Shown here: positions 5,854 to 13,546 of the stretch, in pieces
Numbering within the stretch: position 1 is the first letter of the stretch
Layout of the letters: every line of letters begins with the position of its first letter
DNA from: Bryobacterales bacterium
Lineage (GTDB): Bacteria; Acidobacteriota; Terriglobia; Bryobacterales; Bryobacteraceae
Length of the DNA stretch: 13,546 bases
Direction of reading: 5' to 3'
Assembly (NCBI GenBank): GCA_003132865.1
Contig: PKYZ01000134.1
Location: 1-13,546 of the forward strand
The notes under the pieces: generated by a model
The model's input: the letters and a program-made list of their open reading frames with translations, nothing else
Database searches by the model: none
What the model was told of the DNA's origin: nothing
Translations under genes and position numbers: made by a program

Positions 5854-8246
5854 TCACTCTACCCGCAACGCCCGGATCGGATCGATCGAAGCCGCCCGCA
5901 GCAACCGCCCGCCCGCCAACGCCGCTGGTATCCCGATCGCCAGGCCCACTGCAAGCTGCAGCAGCGCCCCGCGCAACACCAGGCCGAGTATCCGTGGACG
6001 GTCCGCGCCCAGTGCCATGCGGATGCCAATCTCGCCTGTGCGCCGCGCCACCGCGTACGCCGTCACGCCGTACAGTCCCACGCACGCCAGGATCAGCGCC
6101 AGCCCGCCAAACAGCTCCGTCAGCCGCGCGATCAGACGATCCTGATTGAAATTGCGCGTGACCTGCTCGTTCATGGTCATGAAGTCGAGTATGGTCAGGT
6201 TGGGGTCGATCCCCGCCAGCGTCCGCCGCACCGCCGCGTTCAGATTCTCCGGATTTCCCGCCACCCGCAGCTCGATATCGCCAATGTAGTGGGAACCGAT
6301 CATGAAAGACATCTTCGGGTCTTTCGACATTTGCAGGAACGGCATGAAAAAGGTCGGGTATGCCGGCCCGCGCGTCCTGGTATTTGGTGTCCTCCACCAC
6401 CCCCACGATTTCGAAATCGCCGCTATGGCTCGGGTCCCCCATGCCGAAATGCTTGCCGATGGGATCCTGCTTGGGAAAGAACTTGCGCACGAAGGCTTGG
6501 TTGACCACGGCTACCGGCCGCGACGATGGCGTATCTTCAATGCCGATCGTGCGGCCCCGCAGCAGGCGCGTGCCGAGCGTCTCGAAGTAGTGCGGGCCGA
6601 TACGATCGAACGAAGTATCGGCATCTTCATCGGGCGGGTGGCCTTCCACGTGAATACCGAACGACCAGTTGTCGCCGCGCATCGGACTGTAGATCGAATA
6701 GCTGGCGCCGATCACGCCGGGGATTTGCGGGAGGCGCTCCTCGAGCTGTTGGTAAAGCCCGTACAGCTTCTCCGGCTTATATCCGGCCAGCGCGGGATTT
6801 ACCCGCACCACCAGCCGGCCTTGCGGTTCGAACCCGAAGCGCTGGTTCTCCAGGTTGCGCAGCGTCTGGGTCAGCAGGCCCGCGCCGATCAACAGAACGG
6901 CGGACAACCACCTGCAGCACCACCAGCGACCGCTGCGCCAGAGACGACCGGTCCCGCGTGGAGCGGCCCGCCCCGCGCAGAGCCTCGGCCGGATCCGACC
7001 GCGCCATCAGCCACGCCGGCGCCAGCCCGAACACTACGCCCGTCCCGAGCGACAGCAGAAAGGCAAAACCCAGCACCGGCAGCGATGGCGCGGCGTTGAT
7101 GGGGACGTAGCGCGACCCGCGGAAGAAAACCAGCAGGATCATGCGCGTGCCGGCGAACGCCACCGCGAGTCCGCCCACGCCGCCCAGAATCGCCAGCAGC
7201 ACGCTCTCCGTAAGGGTCTGCCGCAGGAGCCTGTAGCGCGGTGCGCCCAACGCCACCCGAATGGCTGTCTCCGAACGCGTCGCCGCGCCGCGCGCCAGAA
7301 GCAGATTCGCGATATTCGCGCAGGCGATCAGCAGCACCAGCCCCGAGATAGTCATCAGCAGCCGCAGTCCCGCGGTCGTCTCGTTCGCCAGAGCCGCCAC
7401 TCCGCCCGCGGCCGGCGTTACCAGGATCTGCTGCTTGCCCATCTTCGCTCTGTATTTTGGCGAGATGTCGGGTTGGATGGCGATCCACTGCTCCAGTTGA
7501 GCCGTAACCTTCGGTTGGATGCCGGCCACCATGCACTCCAGGTTTCACGCGCCCGATAATGTATAGCCAATAAAAACCGGGGCCATTCAGGATCGAATTC
7601 TGCCCATTGAGGAGCGGCTCGGTGGCCAGCGGCAGCAAGAAATCGGCGGATCGGGACGCACACGGTCCCCGAAGAAGCCCGGCGGAGCGATGCCCGCAAT
7701 CGTGTAGGGCGTCTGATTGATCGTGAAAGCGGCGCCGATCACTGAAGGATCCAGGCCAAAATGCTCCTGCCAGGCTCGATAGCTCATCACCGCCACCGGT
7801 GCGGCGCCGGGCCGGTCGTCCGCGGGCGCAATCGTGCGCCCGGCAAATGTGCCGATACCGAACGTCGAGAAGTAGTTGCCGGAAACGAACTCTCCTTCAA
7901 ATGGCTCCGCGGGCTCGTTCGACCCGCTGCGACGCACGCTCAATTCGGTCAAGCCACCCTGAAATGCGGCCAACTCGCTGAACTCCGGCGTGTGATCGCG
8001 GAGTTGCTGGTAGAGCGTATAGGGATAAATGTCCCAGTTGTTCTGCAGTCCCCCGAGCACGCAGCAATTGTCGCCCCGCCCCAGGCGGTACAGCTCTTTG
8101 GGGTTCTTCACCGGCAGGGACTTGAGCATCACCGCGTCCACCAGCGTGAAGATGGCCGTGTTGGCCCCGATACCCAAAGCCAGCGTCAGCACGCAGACGA
8201 CGGCAAACCCCGGCGACTGCCGCAACCGGCGGAATCCATAACGAAG
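5854..8246 (-). pseudogene. Duplicated MacB/FtsX-type ABC permease, broken (ADOP-like)
   Basis: The remains of one long permease of the acidobacterial duplicated MacB type: MacB core, FtsX domain, second core, second FtsX. Five minus-strand segments in changing frames follow each other without gaps in the homology: LRYGFRRLRQSPGF...GFFGDRVRPDP (8246 to ~7647), DFLLPLATEPLLNGQ...GRVKPG (to ~7532), AGIQPKVTAQLEQW...SLVVLQV (to ~6906), LSAVLLIGAGLLTQTL...KYQDARAG (to ~6361), and YPTFFMPFLQMSK...IDPIRALRVE with TGA at 5854. ALGIGANTAIF, the FtsX helices (LVLLIACANIANLLLARGA) and the closing VARRTGEIGIRMALGA are typical of the family. The usual N-terminal stretch before LRYGF is missing; instead a palindromic element starts 22 bases upstream. 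Such permeases export peptides or lipids, or act on the envelope with an ATPase partner, none of which is seen here. It is probably non-functional, unless the breaks are sequencing errors. Confidence 0.85.
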
Positions 8247-8268
8247 CGGGCAGCGTTCCGTTATGTGA

Positions 8269-8377
8269 GTGGGGCAGGCTCTCAGCCTGCGCGGGACTCC
8301 CAGTCCCGCCTGGACATCTCCAACAGCCCTGCCAACGCGGAGCTGAGAGCTCCGCGCGGACTGGGAGTCCGCCCCAC
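8269..8377. repeat. Four-hairpin palindromic element (copy 2 of dispersed family)
   Basis: A 109-bp element bounded by GTGGGGC (8269-8275) and GCCCCAC (8371-8377). Inside are four perfect hairpins with 3-base loops: GCAGGCT-CTC-AGCCTGC at 8274-8290, GCGGGACT-CCC-AGTCCCGC at 8291-8309, GCGGAGCT-GAG-AGCTCCGC at 8337-8355 and GCGGACT-GGG-AGTCCGC at 8356-8372. The first two and the last two form double-hairpin units in opposite orientation, separated by 27 bases (8310-8336). It has no coding capacity. It resembles a REP/MITE-type element and lies just upstream of the truncated permease. Confidence 0.7.
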
Positions 8378-8606
8378 ATCATCACCGTATTCTGCGAGAC
8401 TCAGTAGCAACTCTTCCGGCCCTGGCACCTACATAGAGGCAACGAAGCGAACACAAGGCGAATCCGGCAAAACCGGGATACCTCGCCCGCACTACACGTA
8501 CCATTACCAAACGATCGCCAGACGGCCTCAAGGCCAACAGGAACCGTCGGACTGGACAGATTCGGCTGCCTATTCCAAGAAAATTTCGCCTTTCGTGATT
8601 TTTCTG

Positions 8607-8635
8607 TTGCATTCGAGGCGCGAACCTAGTACACT
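8607..8635 (+). promoter_or_regulatory. Weak sigma-70-like promoter candidate
   Basis: TTGCAT at 8607-8612 and TACACT at 8630-8635 are 17 bases apart and lie about 215 bases before the receptor's ATG. They match the consensus at three and four of six positions, so this is only a candidate. Confidence 0.25.
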
Positions 8636-8654
8636 TCGGCTGTTTAAGGTCTTT

Positions 8655-8682
8655 ATCCAGTATTCAACGGAGTGTACTGGAT
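8655..8682. promoter_or_regulatory. Operator-like palindrome upstream of TonB receptor
   Basis: ATCCAGTA at 8655-8662 and TACTGGAT at 8675-8682 form a perfect 8-bp inverted repeat with a 12-base spacer. The right arm overlaps AGTGTACT (8671-8678), which is itself the exact reverse complement of AGTACACT at 8628-8635, inside the candidate -10 box. The arrangement suggests a repressor or activator site controlling the receptor gene; an RNA hairpin is the alternative. Confidence 0.4.
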
Positions 8683-8845
8683 CAGGTGTATTCGGGAGTA
8701 GCGCTGTCGCTTTGGGGGCATGGCGCGCATATCTTTGTCTCTAGGCCACCCGCCGCTGTTGCGACGAGCTATTCTTCGGCAACTATGGTAACGACCCGGC
8801 CCATATCGGCCGGCTGAAGTCATCTTGGTTGAAGGGGATACGAGT

Positions 8846-11800
8846 ATGCATCTACGTGCAACAGGGGTTAGATTTGCCTTTCTTTTGGCTCTGCTGATAC
8901 CGGCCCTCCTAATGGGCCAGAACAACGTCACCGGAGCCGGAACCATCACCGGACGCGTCACCGACGCCACGGGCGCCATCGTCACCGACGCCACCATAAC
9001 CATTACCGATACGGAAACCAATATCGCGCTCACGGTCGCTTCGAATGCTTCCGGCCTTTACGTCTTGGAGGGCGTGAAGCCTGGCATTTACAACATCGAG
9101 GCCACCAAGCCCGGATTCCGCAAATCGGTGGTCCCGAAGCAGGAGGTCACATCGGCCTCCACCCTCACCCTGAACTTCGCGCTCGAAGTCGGCGCCGTCA
9201 CCGAAACCGTGCAAGTTCAAGCCACTGCTGAAGCGGAGTTGCAAACGTTGAACTCCACCATGGGCACTTCCATGACCGGGTCGACGATCCTGAATCTCCC
9301 CACCATCAACCGTGACGTTTCGAGCTTGGTCTTCCTCCAGGCCACGTCTGCCCCTACCTTCGGTGGAGCGGAAGGCAACATCACCAGCGGCAATATCGCG
9401 GGCAACCCCGCCGACCAGAACACCTATCTGCTGGACGGCGGCAACAACACCAGCGACCTGGACGGTGATAACGCCACCTACGTCGGCCACAACGGCGCCG
9501 GCGTGATGCCCACTCCCGCGGAAAGCGTCGAGGAGTTCCGCGTCAACACCAACAACATGACGTCCGACTTTGGCACCTCCGCCGGCGGACAGGTTATGGT
9601 GACCACCAAGCGCGGCACCAACCAGTTCCATGGCTCACTCTATGACTTCTTCCAGTCCGATGTGCTGTCCTCCAACGACTGGAGCAACAATTGGAATGGC
9701 GACCCCAAGCCCAAGTCGCACTACAACCGCTTCGGCGGCGCCATAGGCGGTCCCATGCTGCCGGATTTCCTGGGTGGCAAGACTTATTTCTACATTAACT
9801 ACGAGGGCGAGCGCTATCCGCGCTCTGGCCCGTTCCAGACCGTCGTTCCCTCGGACCTGCTACGCCAGGGCATCTTCCAGATCAAAGATGCCAGCGGAAA
9901 TCTCGTCCAATACAATATCGCGACAATGGCCATATGCGGCCCGAACGGCAACCAGCAGTGCGACCCCCGCGGGCTTGGCATGAACCCGACTATCAGTCAG
10001 TTATGGAACAAATACGAGCCTCAGCCGAACGCCGGTACAGCTTGCGGCGACAGCGGTCAGGATAGCGCGAACGATCAGTGCTTCCGCGGCAATCTGAGCT
10101 ATCCGCTGGCGACCAACTTCGGTGTAATGCGCATCGATCACGACTTCGGCGCCAAATGGCGCGGCTTTGCCAGTTACCGCTACTACGGACAGAACGACCC
10201 AACCACCAACCAGGTCGATATCGGCGGTCTGGTGAGCGGCGACAAGCTGGGTCAGCCGGCCTCTCAATCCAGTTTCCCGGTGCAGCCGCGCTACTACGTC
10301 GCCGGCCTGACTACCACGATCACTCCCTCGCTCAACAACGATTTCCACTTCAGCTTTCTCCGCAACTTCTGGGATTGGGACCGGCTGGCAGCTTCGGTGC
10401 CGCAAATTCCCGGCATCCCGGCGTCCCTCAACATGCCCGGCGACGCTGGCTTCGGCAACGGGAATAACGCGTTAGTCCCTATGAATGTGGACACCCAGCA
10501 AACCCGTCCCCGCCAGTGGAATGGGCACGATTATTCTTACCGCGACAGTTTGAACTGGCTAAAGGGCACGCACCTGGTGCAGTTCGGCGGCGAGTATTTC
10601 CATCAGTGGTTCCACTTCGACCGCTACGACAACGTAGTGGGTGGGCTGACGCAAATGAAATATCTGATAGGCCAAGGCGGCGTCCAATTCACGCCGGACA
10701 CCCTGCCCATCGCCTGCACCGCTACCCTCACGACGAACTGCCTGCCCGAAGGCGCGGCTGGCCAGCCCGACTACCTCAGCACCTATGAGCAGTGGTATGC
10801 CGTGGAGACTGGAATGGTTTCCGCGGCCAATATTGTGGCCACGCGCACTGGGGCGAACCTGAACCTAAATTCTCTGGGCACCCCGGTACATTCCTACGCC
10901 ACCGTCGAAAGCTACAGCCTGTACTTCAATGATGCTTGGCGCATTAAGCCCAATCTGACCTTGAACTATGGCCTTAACTACGGTGTACAGATGCCGCCCC
11001 ACGAATTGAATGGCGCGCAGGACGTGCTGGTCGATGCCAATAACAACATCGTTACCGAGCAGAGTTACCTCGCGAGCCGCCTGTCCGCCGCGGAAAACGG
11101 ACAGAACTACAACCCGCTCCTCGGTTTCTCGCCGGTGGGTGTCGCGGGCGGCGGATCGAGCTATCCGTACAAGCCGTTCTGGGGTGAGTTTGCCCCGCGC
11201 GTTTCCATAGCCTGGAACCCGGATTTCGGGGATTCCTGGCTGGGCAAGCTCTTCGGCCACAAGAATACCGTTATCCGCGCCGGCTATGGCCGCTTCTACG
11301 CCAAGACCCTCGGTATCGATCAGGTGTCCACGCCAGTGCTCGGCGATGGCTTCCTGCAGCCGGTTTCCTGCATCAATCCAAATAGCGCCGGGCGGTGCAC
11401 CTCGAGTGGCGCAGTCACCCCCGCCAGTGCTTTCCGCATCGGTGTGGACGGGAATGCCTCCCCGTTCCCCGCAATCCCCCAGACCTTGCCGTCTCCCGTC
11501 ATTCCCTGCTATACGCAGACCGGCGCTTGCAATTCCTCGGGATTGGAATACTCCTTCTTCTTGGACAACGCCTTTAAGCCGGCTACCACGGATCAGATCA
11601 ATATAACCATCCAACGCGAATTGAAGGGCAACGTCATCCTTGAAGTGGGCTACGTGGGTGTGTATGCCAGGCACCTCTTCAACGGTGAAGACCTCAATGA
11701 CGTGCCCTTTATGACGAAACTGAACGGCCAGACCTTCGCCCAGGCCTACGACAACCTGAATATCACACTTCGCAACGGTGGGACCCCCGCCCCTCAGCCG

Positions 11801-12847
11801 TTCTTCGAAGCGGCCCTGAAAGGCAGCAGCTACTGCACCGGCTACTCCAGTTGCACCGCCGGTGTCGTGGCTAACGAATCCGGCAACATCACGGCTGAGA
11901 ATGTGACTAACTTCTGGCAGGATATGGACAGCAGCTTCGTTTTTGGGCCGGCTTTGCTTTCCTCTACGCAGTCCCAAGCCTTCTACGGAAATACCTCCAC
12001 CGGCTTTTCGAACTATAACGCTTTGGTCGTCACCGCGCAAAAGCGCATGTCGACGGGCCTGACGATCAACGCCAACTTCACCATGGGGCATGCTTTGGGT
12101 TTGGTGGGCATTAACCAGGCTTACACATTGGCTAACCTCAACGACGTCTGGAATCCCGGCGTGGACTACGGCAACCAGTATTTCGACCGGAAAGCGGTTT
12201 TCAACCTTCTGGGAACCTACAATCTCCCATTCGGAAAAGGACAGCGCTGGGCGAACAGCAACCCAGTGGCTGACCGTGTCCTGGGGGGCTGGTCCCTCTC
12301 ACCCATCTTTTCTTTTGGTACCGGCTTGCCGCTTGCGGTCTACACCGGATCCTTCCAGGAATTCGGGGAAGGCTACACGTACAACAATGGCTGCCAAGCC
12401 ACCCCGATTAACCCCAACCTGACCTACACCAACTCTTCTATTACGGGCTATGCTCCCGTAAATGGCATAGGCACAGGAATCGGGAATAACACGAACCTAT
12501 ACTCCGCGTCGCAGATACAGAGTATATTCAACAACTTCTCGCCGGCCCTGGTGGGGATCACCGGAAGGTGCGGAGGCGCCGGCATTCTCCGCGGCCAGGC
12601 CCGTTGGAACCTGGACCTGGGTCTCACCAAGGACACCCGCATCAACGAGCGCCTGGGCTTTCAGTTCTACGCCCAGGCATTCAACGTGTTCAATCACATG
12701 CAATGGAACGACCCCTACAACGCCATCAACGATCCAGGCGATTTTGGAGCACTCGAAGGCCAGTACGGCGCGCTGACCCTGGGAGGCGCCGGAGCTTCGG
12801 CCAACTACACCAGGATCATCCAGTTGGGCCTGCGTCTCCGCTTCTAG
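8846..12847 (+). CDS. Oar-like TonB-dependent receptor with carboxypeptidase-regulatory-like domain
   Basis: A 1,333-residue outer-membrane receptor, expected to import a large nutrient (for example a glycan, peptide or siderophore) using TonB-ExbBD energy. The start is the ATG at 8846, with AAGGGG eight bases upstream; a TTG 21 bases earlier is less likely. Residues 1-25 form a signal peptide (FAFLLALLIPALLMGQ). Residues ~33-115 form a carboxypeptidase-regulatory-like beta-sandwich (GTITGRVTDATGAIV...GLYVLEGVKPGIYNI), followed by a TonB-box-like ETVQVQA. The plug spans roughly residues 125-265, with LNLPTINRD, NTYLLDGGNN and GGQVMVTTKRGTNQFHG. The barrel fills the rest and ends in LGLRLRF, a terminal aromatic residue as in outer-membrane proteins. 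Fourteen Cys occur, twelve of them in six closely spaced pairs (see findings). No SusD-like gene follows, consistent with the Oar-like acidobacterial type. It is the only intact long gene here and is apparently monocistronic. Confidence 0.95.
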   Translation: MHLRATGVRFAFLLALLIPALLMGQNNVTGAGTITGRVTDATGAIVTDATITITDTETNIALTVASNASGLYVLEGVKPGIYNIEATKPGFRKSVVPKQEVTSASTLTLNFALEVGAVTETVQVQATAEAELQTLNSTMGTSMTGSTILNLPTINRDVSSLVFLQATSAPTFGGAEGNITSGNIAGNPADQNTYLLDGGNNTSDLDGDNATYVGHNGAGVMPTPAESVEEFRVNTNNMTSDFGTSAGGQVMVTTKRGTNQFHGSLYDFFQSDVLSSNDWSNNWNGDPKPKSHYNRFGGAIGGPMLPDFLGGKTYFYINYEGERYPRSGPFQTVVPSDLLRQGIFQIKDASGNLVQYNIATMAICGPNGNQQCDPRGLGMNPTISQLWNKYEPQPNAGTACGDSGQDSANDQCFRGNLSYPLATNFGVMRIDHDFGAKWRGFASYRYYGQNDPTTNQVDIGGLVSGDKLGQPASQSSFPVQPRYYVAGLTTTITPSLNNDFHFSFLRNFWDWDRLAASVPQIPGIPASLNMPGDAGFGNGNNALVPMNVDTQQTRPRQWNGHDYSYRDSLNWLKGTHLVQFGGEYFHQWFHFDRYDNVVGGLTQMKYLIGQGGVQFTPDTLPIACTATLTTNCLPEGAAGQPDYLSTYEQWYAVETGMVSAANIVATRTGANLNLNSLGTPVHSYATVESYSLYFNDAWRIKPNLTLNYGLNYGVQMPPHELNGAQDVLVDANNNIVTEQSYLASRLSAAENGQNYNPLLGFSPVGVAGGGSSYPYKPFWGEFAPRVSIAWNPDFGDSWLGKLFGHKNTVIRAGYGRFYAKTLGIDQVSTPVLGDGFLQPVSCINPNSAGRCTSSGAVTPASAFRIGVDGNASPFPAIPQTLPSPVIPCYTQTGACNSSGLEYSFFLDNAFKPATTDQINITIQRELKGNVILEVGYVGVYARHLFNGEDLNDVPFMTKLNGQTFAQAYDNLNITLRNGGTPAPQPFFEAALKGSSYCTGYSSCTAGVVANESGNITAENVTNFWQDMDSSFVFGPALLSSTQSQAFYGNTSTGFSNYNALVVTAQKRMSTGLTINANFTMGHALGLVGINQAYTLANLNDVWNPGVDYGNQYFDRKAVFNLLGTYNLPFGKGQRWANSNPVADRVLGGWSLSPIFSFGTGLPLAVYTGSFQEFGEGYTYNNGCQATPINPNLTYTNSSITGYAPVNGIGTGIGNNTNLYSASQIQSIFNNFSPALVGITGRCGGAGILRGQARWNLDLGLTKDTRINERLGFQFYAQAFNVFNHMQWNDPYNAINDPGDFGALEGQYGALTLGGAGASANYTRIIQLGLRLRF

Positions 12848-12863
12848 ACCCTGTACCCTCCTT

Positions 12864-12912
12864 GCCCCTGTGGGGCAGGTTGTCAACCTGCGGGCCGATT
12901 GTTAATCGGCCC
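12864..12912. repeat. Double GC hairpin, copy 3, possible receptor terminator
   Basis: Two adjacent perfect hairpins begin 27 bases after the receptor's stop: GCAGGTT-GTC-AACCTGC (12875-12891) and GGGCCGATT-GTT-AATCGGCCC (12892-12912). An overlapping small stem, GCCCC-TGT-GGGGC (12864-12876), precedes them. The GTGGGGCAG start, three-base loops and back-to-back stems match copies 1 and 2. Its place could let it act as a terminator, although no T run follows. Confidence 0.6.
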
Positions 12913-13045
12913 CGCAGGGCTTTAAGTCCCATCACCGGAACACCGAATCCCACCTCCGCACAATCTCCTCCTCCATCTCCACCCAAATCCCACAACTTAG
13001 AGCGGAACTTGGCTTGCTGGCTCCTCGCGCGGGAGGTGGTGTCCG

Positions 13046-13483
13046 ATGTCCAAACTGCAAAGGGTGCGAGAGGTTCCGTCCGCTCCGCTCACGCCGGATT
13101 ACGTAAGCCAGAAGGCCAAGGAAGGCTGGAAGTTGACGGCCGTAGAATGGGAGCGGGAGGTCGAGGAACCCGCCACCCAACCGGGTCCGCTAACCGAGGA
13201 GGTCCCCTACGGCCTGCGTGTGTCCGCCGATTGCAGCCACCTGGAAGAGAACGCCACCGAGAAGCAGGCGCTGATCCTGATGATGGACCTGATCGTTCAG
13301 GACGGACCGCTGTCCCTGGTCGCCGAAGAATTGAATCGCAAGGGATTCCGCACGCGCGCCGGCGCCAACTGGACTCCTGGATCGGTGTTCGACATGTTGC
13401 CGCGCCTCATCCAGGTTGGACCACGCATCTTCTCCAGCACCGAGTGGACCGCCCGCACGCGCCACCTGTTCCGCATGGCCTAG
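13046..13483 (+). CDS. Recombinase-domain-only protein, function unknown
   Basis: A 145-residue soluble protein. GGGAGGT eight bases before the ATG supports the start. Residues 51-122 (EEVPYGLRVSAD, TEKQALILMMDLIVQ, LSLVAEELNRKGFRTRAG, NWTPGSVFDMLPRLI) follow the pattern of the Recombinase domain of large serine recombinases: VPYG, then a helix with E-x-ALI, then ELN-x-x-G-x-x-TR-x-G-x-W-x-x-x-x-V. The catalytic resolvase domain with its Ser nucleophile is absent, as is any zinc-ribbon or coiled-coil tail. Residues ~17-38 (DYVSQKAKEGWKLTAVEWERE) look like a small separate motif, faintly like DUF4177 proteins. It is more likely a domesticated DNA-binding protein than a recombinase. It follows the receptor and copy 3 of the hairpin repeat by about 130 bases. 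Confidence 0.72.
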   Translation: MSKLQRVREVPSAPLTPDYVSQKAKEGWKLTAVEWEREVEEPATQPGPLTEEVPYGLRVSADCSHLEENATEKQALILMMDLIVQDGPLSLVAEELNRKGFRTRAGANWTPGSVFDMLPRLIQVGPRIFSSTEWTARTRHLFRMA

Positions 13484-13485
13484 TG

Positions 13486-13546
13486 CTACCTAGACAACTC
13501 CCTCAGATCCAATCCCTTGGGCCGCTCGTGGGGCAGGCCCTCGGCC
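13486..13546 (-). CDS. C-terminal tail of a gene running off the window
   Basis: On the minus strand an open frame enters from the right edge and ends at TAG (13486-13488), reading AEGLPHERPKGLDLRELSR. The codon choice and composition look like a real protein end. It is convergent with the recombinase-like gene, with 2 bases between the two stops. Too short to assign a family. Confidence 0.4.
   Translation of the reverse strand, partial: AEGLPHERPKGLDLRELSR

Larger units (their letters stand above)
8378..8845 (+). other. Gene-free leader of the TonB receptor gene
   Basis: About 470 bases with no convincing gene in any frame. It holds a weak promoter candidate and an operator-like palindrome near 8628-8682, described separately. 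The part nearest the permease shows no resemblance to the permease's missing N-terminal segment. Confidence 0.4.

Noticed and set aside
8382..8612. Minus-strand frame of 76 residues as the permease's missing N-terminus
   Set aside because: Its translation does not resemble the N-terminal segment of MacB-like duplicated permeases and it lies beyond the hairpin element.
7761..8744. Plus-strand frame spanning the permease 5' end and the intergenic region
   Set aside because: It runs through the hairpin element and the permease in antisense; composition is untypical and there is no ribosome binding site.
13528..13546. A fourth copy of the GTGGGGCAGG hairpin repeat at the right edge
   Set aside because: The minus strand reads a plausible protein end here (AEGLPHERPKGLDLRELSR and stop), so GTGGGGCAGG is explained by codons; the hairpin itself cannot be seen complete.

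Overview
The window looks like a piece of an Acidobacteriota chromosome, most likely of the Solibacter/Bryobacter type. Four things point there: a very large Oar-like TonB-dependent receptor with an N-terminal carboxypeptidase-regulatory-like domain, a long duplicated MacB-type permease of the kind abundant in Acidobacteria, a Tat-exported Gfo/Idh/MocA oxidoreductase, and high GC with GC-rich hairpin repeats between genes. The taxonomic call rests on recognised families, not on a search.

Layout. Bases 1-352 hold no convincing gene, but contain a nested inverted repeat at the very edge (1-65) and a double GC hairpin (131-171). From 353 to 1791 come a frameshifted small His/Gly-rich gene on the minus strand, a small membrane protein on the minus strand with a strong ribosome binding site, and a RES-domain gene on the plus strand whose N-terminus seems shifted out of frame and which has no visible antitoxin partner. 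A zinc alcohol dehydrogenase (minus) converges on the RES gene. A secreted glucosaminidase-like protein (plus) diverges from the dehydrogenase and has a good -10 box and a leader of about 120 nt.

From 3667 to 8246 everything is on the minus strand. Read 5' to 3' on that strand: a duplicated ABC permease broken by four frame changes and lacking its 5' end, an isochorismatase-like hydrolase 12 bases further on, a Gfo/Idh/MocA oxidoreductase, and a small membrane protein. A 109-bp element made of four hairpins bounded by GTGGGGC/GCCCCAC lies just upstream of the truncated permease. Then follow a gene-free leader of about 470 bases with an operator-like palindrome, and the intact 1,333-residue TonB-dependent receptor. 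Another double hairpin sits directly after the receptor's stop codon. The window ends with a 145-residue protein that resembles the Recombinase domain of large serine recombinases without the catalytic domain, and the C-terminal tail of a minus-strand gene running off the edge.

How the genes relate. I see no single multi-gene system. The receptor, the Tat-exported oxidoreductase and the secreted glucosaminidase fit an envelope and nutrient-scavenging lifestyle, but they are separate units. The most distinctive features are the modular hairpin repeat family and the cluster of broken or single-domain genes (RES, permease, recombinase-like). No tRNA, rRNA, CRISPR array or complete insertion sequence was seen.
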